Source of the DNA: an uncultured Lachnospiraceae bacterium | GTDB lineage: Bacteria > Bacillota > Clostridia > Lachnospirales > Lachnospiraceae | DNA length: 19,973 nt | Reading direction: 5' to 3' | Assembly: GCA_905236925.1 (NCBI GenBank) | Contig: CAJOQS010000083.1 | Coordinates: 1-19,973, forward strand | Shown: piece after piece, positions 14,988-19,973 of the stretch | Numbering within the stretch: the stretch's first letter is position 1 | How the letters are laid out: each line of letters starts with the position of its first letter | Made by a program: the position numbers and the translations under genes | The notes under the pieces: generated by a model | What the model was told of the DNA's origin: nothing | The model's input: the letters and a program-made list of their open reading frames with translations, nothing else | The model's database searches: none

Positions 14988-17021
14988 ATGCTTAGAAGTC
15001 TGAAACTTAAGATGGTTTTTGTTATTGCTATTCTCTGCGCGGTTCTTCTTCTGGCCGAGTGTTTTGTTATCTATAAGAATACAAAAGTCAGTTTCGAGGA
15101 TCTGCTGAACGACAACTATCATATCAAAACCGACTATTTTTCAACCATGGTTGACGAATTGATGCAGGAAGAAGAAGGAACCCTGAAATCGGTTGAATCT
15201 GCCGTTACTTCAGCAGATGCTTCTTCGAGTATCCAGTATTATAAATCGCAGTTAACGGTTACTTCCTCTCTGGAGAAGATCTTTGCCGGCGACCCCATAA
15301 CCGACATGGTTTATGTACAGCTGGTCGACGGAACCTTCCTGAACGGCTCGAAGTGGGAGCCTTACGACGGCTTTGACGGAAGGGAAAGGCCGTGGTATCA
15401 GGCTGCAGTCAATGCAAACGGCGAGATCGCTTTTAATGAACCCTATGTAGATATCAATACCGGCGGACTTATCATCACTCTTTCCAAGTTTTTTAATGCA
15501 AACGGATGGGAAGGTGTTGCAGCTGTTGATATTCAGATATCAAAAATGTTCAATAACCTCGATTCTCTGATCGAGAACGGCAAGGCAAACGGCGAGTATC
15601 TGTTCATTACCGATCAGAACGGTTACATGGTCTATCATCCCAATCCCGATTTTGCACCTTCTGTCGAGAGCATTAAGAACATTTCCGAGCTTAACGTAGA
15701 TTATATTACCGCGGATGCCGGAGACGACGCTCCTCCCATCGAGGATTACAACGGTGAAAGTGTTTACGTGACTTCCGGGATAATTCCATCATCAGACTGG
15801 AAGCTGTACTATGTATCTCCGGTCGAGAATTTTGATTCTCTTTCGAGAGATGTAATGAATACCGAGCTTACTGTACTCATTATCTGCCTAATTGTAGCCG
15901 TAATTGTTGCCATCGTGGCCGGTATTCTTTTTGCAAGGCCTATCACGATCGCCAGCGAAAAGGTCAATAAGATGGCAGAGGCTGTCAATTCCGGCAATGC
16001 CGACCTCACATATGACATAACAACAACCTCAAAGGATGAAGTCGGTGCTCTTGTACGATCCGTCAACGAGCTCAAGAATGCCATGGCAGCGATAATATCG
16101 AAGGTCAACAATGCATCCGACCAGCTTGTCGATAACGTTAAAGAACTTAAATCCGCAGCCGGCACCAGTGCGGACAATGCTTCATCCATTTCATCAACGA
16201 TGGAAGAGATGAGCGCAACTTCCGAGGAGACTTCGGCTTCCACAACACAGGTTACATCGCAGATCAGCGATATTAAGGAACTGACCGGAAAGGTCAGCAG
16301 CAACGCCAATGACAAGGCTAAGCAGATCAACCGCAGTCTTAACGAGGTCGAGAAGCTGAAGGTCGAGATCGAGAAGAACAACGAGGAGATGAACCAGCGC
16401 CTCAATGTTGCTATCGATGCCATGAAGGAACGTATCGTAAAGACCAAGAAGGTCGAGGATATCCGTCAGATGACCCAGGGAATATCCGATGTCGCTTCCC
16501 AGACAAACCTTCTTTCGCTTAACGCTTCTATTGAAGCAGCCCGTGCGGGTGAGGCCGGACGCGGCTTTGCTGTAGTTGCCGACGAGATTGGACAGCTTGC
16601 AAACAATTCCGCCGCAATGGCAAACAATATCCAGACCGTTTCCGACGAAGTTCTTGAGATCGTGGACCAACTCGTAAAAGCGGCACAGGACGTATCCGAT
16701 GTCATGCTTAAGATATCGGAAGAGAATACCAGGGAAAAGGACAAGATCATCGGAGAATACATGAAGACTCTCAACGAGTGTCACGAGGCAATGTCCTCTA
16801 TCTCCGAGGATAATAACGAGATAGCTTCCAACATCAACAGGATCAAGGAATCGATTGATTCCATCGATATCGCCGTCGAGGAGAACGCTCAGGGCATTAC
16901 ATCGGTTGCCGGCGGCGCGACAGAACTTGTTTCCGCATCGGAGAATGTCATGAACAGCGCGGCTTCGGTTGACAGGATATCCGATGAGCTTAAGGATCAG
17001 GTAAAGGGATTCAAGTGCTGA
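14988..17021 (+). CDS. Methyl-accepting chemotaxis protein with dCache sensor (copy 1)
   Basis: A 677-residue transmembrane chemoreceptor that signals through CheW/CheA. Layout: TM1 about 8-30, extracellular double-Cache sensor about 35-290, TM2 about 294-316, HAMP about 317-370, then a long coiled-coil signalling domain. The kinase-binding hairpin tip is at about 500-530 (DVASQTNLLSLNASIEAARA). The helices before and after the tip are of about equal length, so no large deletion is seen. The sensor has R134-x-W136-Y137, Y153-x-D155 and D181, which fit the dCache amino-acid-binding signature; the position that is usually Tyr ahead of the Arg is F129. The protein ends VKGFKC with no CheR-tether pentapeptide. 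ATG 14988 is set by the consensus AAAGGAGG (14973-14980); the open frame upstream of it is promoter and hairpin sequence. The next gene is a paralogue. Confidence 0.95.
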   Translation: MLRSLKLKMVFVIAILCAVLLLAECFVIYKNTKVSFEDLLNDNYHIKTDYFSTMVDELMQEEEGTLKSVESAVTSADASSSIQYYKSQLTVTSSLEKIFAGDPITDMVYVQLVDGTFLNGSKWEPYDGFDGRERPWYQAAVNANGEIAFNEPYVDINTGGLIITLSKFFNANGWEGVAAVDIQISKMFNNLDSLIENGKANGEYLFITDQNGYMVYHPNPDFAPSVESIKNISELNVDYITADAGDDAPPIEDYNGESVYVTSGIIPSSDWKLYYVSPVENFDSLSRDVMNTELTVLIICLIVAVIVAIVAGILFARPITIASEKVNKMAEAVNSGNADLTYDITTTSKDEVGALVRSVNELKNAMAAIISKVNNASDQLVDNVKELKSAAGTSADNASSISSTMEEMSATSEETSASTTQVTSQISDIKELTGKVSSNANDKAKQINRSLNEVEKLKVEIEKNNEEMNQRLNVAIDAMKERIVKTKKVEDIRQMTQGISDVASQTNLLSLNASIEAARAGEAGRGFAVVADEIGQLANNSAAMANNIQTVSDEVLEIVDQLVKAAQDVSDVMLKISEENTREKDKIIGEYMKTLNECHEAMSSISEDNNEIASNINRIKESIDSIDIAVEENAQGITSVAGGATELVSASENVMNSAASVDRISDELKDQVKGFKC

Positions 17022-17037
17022 GATCAATATGAGATTT

Positions 17038-17055
17038 GATGCGTTTCACCGCATC
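17038..17055 (+). repeat. Small inverted repeat in the leader of the second chemoreceptor
   Basis: GATGCG (17038-17043) and CGCATC (17050-17055) pair perfectly around a six-base loop, seven bases before the AGGAGG ribosome site (17062-17067). There is no T-run, so it is not a terminator. It could influence mRNA stability or initiation, or be chance. Confidence 0.35.
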
Positions 17056-17073
17056 TGATATAGGAGGATGATT

Positions 17074-19098
17074 ATGATTAAAAGTATCAAGCTGAAAATG
17101 GTTCTTATCATTGCGCTGCTATGCGCGGCACTTCTTTCGATCGAGTGCTTCGCAACCTACAAGCGCGTACAGGTGGAGTATGAAGATCTTCTCAACGAAA
17201 GCTACCGTCTTACCACTGATAACTACACCAAGACCATCGAAGGCTGGTTGAAGGACGAGCTCGGAACGATCAGTGCTGTTAAGATGGCTGTTATCGGTTC
17301 GGATTCTTCGCCTGCAGCACATGACAAATCCATTGCAAATATCATTAACGTTCTTGAGACTGCAACCGCCGAGGATAAGATAACCTCAATGGTTTATGTC
17401 CTGCTGGATGACGGCTCCTTCTACAATGGTTCAAAATGGGATCATGAAGGATTCGATTTCAGGATCAGGTCCTGGTATACCGAGTCCAAGGCTCATCCCG
17501 GTACTTTCTACTTCTCGTCTCCATATGTAGACGCATCATCGGGCGATCTTATCGTTTCGATCGCATCCTACTTTAATTCAAACGGATGGTCGGGTGTTGC
17601 GGGCGTTGATATTTATATTTCGACACTGCTTTCCGATATAGACGACCTTACTGCCGCCGAAAAGAACGGTTCATATCTTTTCGTAACTGCCGGCGATGAC
17701 ACGATGATCTATCATCCCAACAGTGAATATGAGCCCGAAGTTGACAATATCAAGAAGATCACCGATCTTCCCGTTGACTATGTAGCTGCCGCTGCCGATG
17801 AAGACGCTGATGCGATCAAGGACTACAACGGTGTTGATGTTTACGTTACTTCATCTAAGATGTCCGATGCGAACTGGACCGTTTATTATGTTTCTCCCTC
17901 GGAGAACTTTGACAATGCAGTCGGCGGCATCAGGAACTCAGGACTTACGATCCTGATTATCTGCCTTGCTATAGCTATCATTGTTGCAATTATCGCAGGC
18001 ATCATGATAGCAAAGCCTATTTCCGACGCAAGCAGCAAGGTTAAGGTTCTTGCCAACGAAGTTAAGAACAGAAATGCTGATCTGACATTTGACATCACGA
18101 CCTCATCAAAGGACGAAGTCGGAGAGCTGGTATCATCCGTCAACGAGCTAAAAGATGCTATAGGCGAGATCATATCCGAGATCAACGTCGCTTCGAACGA
18201 TCTTGTAAGCAATGTTCAGGTGCTTAATACAGCAGCCGACAAGACTTCGGACAACGTATCAAGTATTTCTTCCACAATGGAGGAGATGAGCGCAAGCTCC
18301 GAAGAGACATCCGCTTCGGCTACACAGGTTTCAAGCCAGATCAAGGATATTACCGAGCTTACAGCAAGGGTTAACCGCAATTCTTCCGAGAAGACAAAGG
18401 ATATCAGCAAGAGCCTTAAGAACGTTGACGCTCTTAAGGATAAGATCGAGAAGAACGACGCTGATATGTCTGTACGTCTGAACGATGCGATCCGCGTGCT
18501 GAAAGACAGGATCACCGATACCAAGAAGGTTGAGGATATCCAGCAGATGACTCAGGGTATTTCGGACGTTGCTTCACAGACCAACCTGCTTTCACTTAAC
18601 GCTTCTATCGAGGCTGCAAGAGCAGGAGAGGCAGGACGCGGCTTTGCGGTAGTTGCCGACGAGATCGGTGCTTTGGCTAACAATTCCGCAGAAATGGCAA
18701 GCAGCATCCAGAAGGTCAGCGACGAAGTTCTTGCTATTGTAGATCAGCTGGTAAAGGCAGCCGAACAGGTTTCGGATATCATGCTTGAGAACTCCGCTGA
18801 GAATACAAAGGAGAAGGATTCGATCCTTTCCGAATACAAGGCATCTCTTACCGAGTGCTACGAGGCTATTTCCTCGATATCTGATGATAACGGAGAGATC
18901 TCTTCGAACATCGAAAGGATCAAGGATTCTATCGACGCTATCGACAGAGCGGTAGAAGAGAACGCAAAGGGTATCTCGACCGTTGCCGAAGGCACCAATA
19001 TCCTTGTTGATGCTTCAGAGAACGTTCTTACAAGTGCTAAGTCTGTAAATGATATTTCTTCGGCACTGAAGGATCATGTAAAGGGCTTCAAGTGCTGA
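17074..19098 (+). CDS. Methyl-accepting chemotaxis protein with dCache sensor (copy 2)
   Basis: A 674-residue paralogue of the preceding receptor with the same architecture: TM1 about 8-29, dCache sensor about 35-288, TM2 about 291-313, HAMP about 314-368 and a full signalling coiled coil with tip at about 498-528. TM1, HAMP and the tip align almost without gaps to copy 1 and the C-termini share VKGFKC, while the sensor has diverged strongly. The amino-acid-signature positions are R132-x-W134-Y135, Y151-x-D153 and D179, with F127 where Tyr is usual, the same substitution as in copy 1. ATG 17074 is chosen over ATG 17068 because AGGAGG (17062-17067) is six bases away from it and abuts the other. 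With only 52 bases between the genes and no terminator, the two are probably cotranscribed. The ligands probably differ, judging by the diverged sensor. Confidence 0.95.
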   Translation: MIKSIKLKMVLIIALLCAALLSIECFATYKRVQVEYEDLLNESYRLTTDNYTKTIEGWLKDELGTISAVKMAVIGSDSSPAAHDKSIANIINVLETATAEDKITSMVYVLLDDGSFYNGSKWDHEGFDFRIRSWYTESKAHPGTFYFSSPYVDASSGDLIVSIASYFNSNGWSGVAGVDIYISTLLSDIDDLTAAEKNGSYLFVTAGDDTMIYHPNSEYEPEVDNIKKITDLPVDYVAAAADEDADAIKDYNGVDVYVTSSKMSDANWTVYYVSPSENFDNAVGGIRNSGLTILIICLAIAIIVAIIAGIMIAKPISDASSKVKVLANEVKNRNADLTFDITTSSKDEVGELVSSVNELKDAIGEIISEINVASNDLVSNVQVLNTAADKTSDNVSSISSTMEEMSASSEETSASATQVSSQIKDITELTARVNRNSSEKTKDISKSLKNVDALKDKIEKNDADMSVRLNDAIRVLKDRITDTKKVEDIQQMTQGISDVASQTNLLSLNASIEAARAGEAGRGFAVVADEIGALANNSAEMASSIQKVSDEVLAIVDQLVKAAEQVSDIMLENSAENTKEKDSILSEYKASLTECYEAISSISDDNGEISSNIERIKDSIDAIDRAVEENAKGISTVAEGTNILVDASENVLTSAKSVNDISSALKDHVKGFKC

Positions 19099-19140
19099 GA
19101 CTACCACAATAGCGTCAGATAAAGGAAAGGAAGTGTTTCA

Positions 19141-19926
19141 ATGAAAACAAAGTTCAGAGTTTTATCCGTTTTTGTTTCGGTGCTCATGGTTGCAACGCTG
19201 TTTGCGTTCCCTGCAACAGGAGTAAAGGCAGAGAACGGTCCTGCGACGGATCAGTATGCATATATACTTTATGTTGACACGGAAGAAAATTACAATTTTG
19301 TATATGCCGCTGATCTGTATAAAACCCAGAATAGTGTGACCGAAACAACCGTTAAAGGACTTAGCTATGATATAAAAACTAATACTCTTACCTTAAATAA
19401 GTTTTCCGGTTATTATCTTGAAACGAATATGATGGGCGATGATTTCAAGATCAAGGTTACCGGTGAAAATGATTTGACTGCTATGCGCATTTGGGGAGAT
19501 TATTATGGCGGCAGTGTTACATTTACCGGCAAGGGTACTTTATGCATAGCTGAAATTCTTAGAATGGATGCAGAGAGTAGTAATGCCAATATAACGGTTA
19601 AAAAAGGTGTAACTATAATAATCAATGGTGTTTATGACGACACAAACTGCTATATTCTTACTACCGGAGCAAAAAGCGGACTTGTTCTTGAAAAAGGCGT
19701 AAAGACCAATAAGAATGCCATAAGGGTTCCTCTGTTTGACTATTCATATGATGACGATGGGAATATAGTTTATCTTCTTGAGAAGAATGGGGAAACATAT
19801 GGAACTTATATCACTCAGGACAACGACGGAACACTCAACTTTGAGGTTATAACCGGAAACGGTAAAACTGAAACATATAAGGGCACGAAAAAGCGTAAGC
19901 GCCCAATGACGGGGTGGCTTTTTTGA
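19141..19926 (+). CDS. Secreted beta-rich protein of unknown function
   Basis: A 261-residue exported protein. A typical Sec signal peptide (MKTKFRVLSVFVSVLMVATL, then FAFPATGVKA) should be cut after A30. The mature part is rich in short beta-strands: KGLSYDIKTNTLTLNKF, then FKIKVTGENDLTAM, GSVTFTGKGTLCIA and ANITVKKGVTIIING. This order resembles right-handed beta-helix 'carbohydrate-binding domain' proteins common in gut Clostridia, in which 'YDxxTNTLTL', a 'tGxNxl' strand and a 'tGxGtL' strand recur; that assignment is by pattern only. No LPXTG or other surface anchor is seen. The last 12 residues (250-261, KKRKRPMTGWLF) are encoded by the terminator hairpin, so the natural C-terminus may have been lost or shifted. 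The gene is visibly more AT-rich than the receptors before it. AAGGAA at about 19127-19132 precedes the ATG. Confidence 0.6.
   Translation: MKTKFRVLSVFVSVLMVATLFAFPATGVKAENGPATDQYAYILYVDTEENYNFVYAADLYKTQNSVTETTVKGLSYDIKTNTLTLNKFSGYYLETNMMGDDFKIKVTGENDLTAMRIWGDYYGGSVTFTGKGTLCIAEILRMDAESSNANITVKKGVTIIINGVYDDTNCYILTTGAKSGLVLEKGVKTNKNAIRVPLFDYSYDDDGNIVYLLEKNGETYGTYITQDNDGTLNFEVITGNGKTETYKGTKKRKRPMTGWLF
19888..19924 (+). terminator. Intrinsic terminator overlapping the end of the secreted-protein gene
   Basis: AAAAAGC (19888-19894) pairs with GCTTTTT (19917-19923), and CGCCC (19900-19904) pairs with GGGTG (19912-19916) around a seven-base loop, with GTAAG (19895-19899) bulged on the 5' side. A T-run (19919-19924) follows. 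The TGA stop (19924-19926) uses the last T of the run, so the hairpin lies wholly inside the reading frame. Confidence 0.65.
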
Positions 19927-19973
19927 TCAAATCATTTTTGCCATAATGAGGATAGATGTTAGCATTTCACTAC

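Noticed and set aside
16194..17027. 277-codon open frame on the - strand opposite the first chemoreceptor
   Set aside because: It is a shadow of the receptor's codon pattern. The protein has no recognisable domain, there is no ribosome site, and the + strand frame is a full, conserved chemoreceptor.
1..19973. tRNA genes, CRISPR arrays, insertion sequences, phage or defence genes
   Set aside because: None could be recognised on either strand. The gaps between genes are all under about 150 bases and are explained by promoters, hairpins and ribosome sites.

Overview
The window looks like core chromosome of a motile anaerobic Firmicute of the Lachnospiraceae type (Butyrivibrio/Lachnospira-like gut or rumen clostridia). 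The grounds are family-level resemblance of the proteins, strong AGGAGG-type ribosome sites, short or overlapping gene junctions, mid-40s GC judged by eye, ScpA/ScpB, large dCache chemoreceptors and a pectin methylesterase. Every gene I can support is on the + strand. I see no tRNA, rRNA, CRISPR array, IS element or phage gene, and no gene-free stretch reaches 300 bases. Genus assignment is inference.

Region 1 (1-8186) reads as one long operon. It holds a 5'-truncated MOP-family flippase (SpoVB/MurJ-like), an HI0933/BaiN-type flavoprotein, a second FAD oxidoreductase (COG2509 type) starting at TTG inside the preceding gene, the tRNA methylthiolase MiaB, a pyrimidine-nucleoside phosphorylase and a pectinesterase without a signal peptide. 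Junctions run from a 29-base overlap to a 33-base gap. Apart from the salvage and sugar genes at the end, this is mixed housekeeping.

Region 2 (8187-9625) is one DUF1015 gene with its own promoter and a long UUCG-loop hairpin terminator. Region 3 (9626-14875) opens with a good extended -10 promoter and continues as a tight operon: a membrane-anchored LiaF-like protein, a THUMP/UPF0020-type RNA methyltransferase with a HEAT-like N-terminal extension, a 57-residue single-span membrane protein, a YhhN-family membrane protein, a membrane-anchored metallophosphoesterase, then scpA and scpB.

Region 4 (14876-19973) carries two tandem paralogous chemoreceptors and a secreted beta-rich protein of more AT-rich composition. 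The junction before the first receptor is the most intricate regulatory sequence here. An 18-bp hairpin followed by seven T's contains a complete promoter (TTGCAT-N17-TAGAAT) whose -35 lies in the 5' arm and whose -10 enters the 3' arm. A second promoter upstream (TGGACA-N18-TATAAT) would transcribe into the hairpin. Both receptors keep most of the residues of the dCache amino-acid-binding signature.

I did not find a clearly new multi-gene system. The best leads are the nested promoter/terminator, the HEAT-extended methyltransferase, the cytoplasmic pectinesterase next to nucleoside salvage, the paired receptors and the terminator that forms the last codons of the secreted-protein gene. The first 17 bases match the end of the Illumina P7 adapter exactly and should be treated with suspicion.
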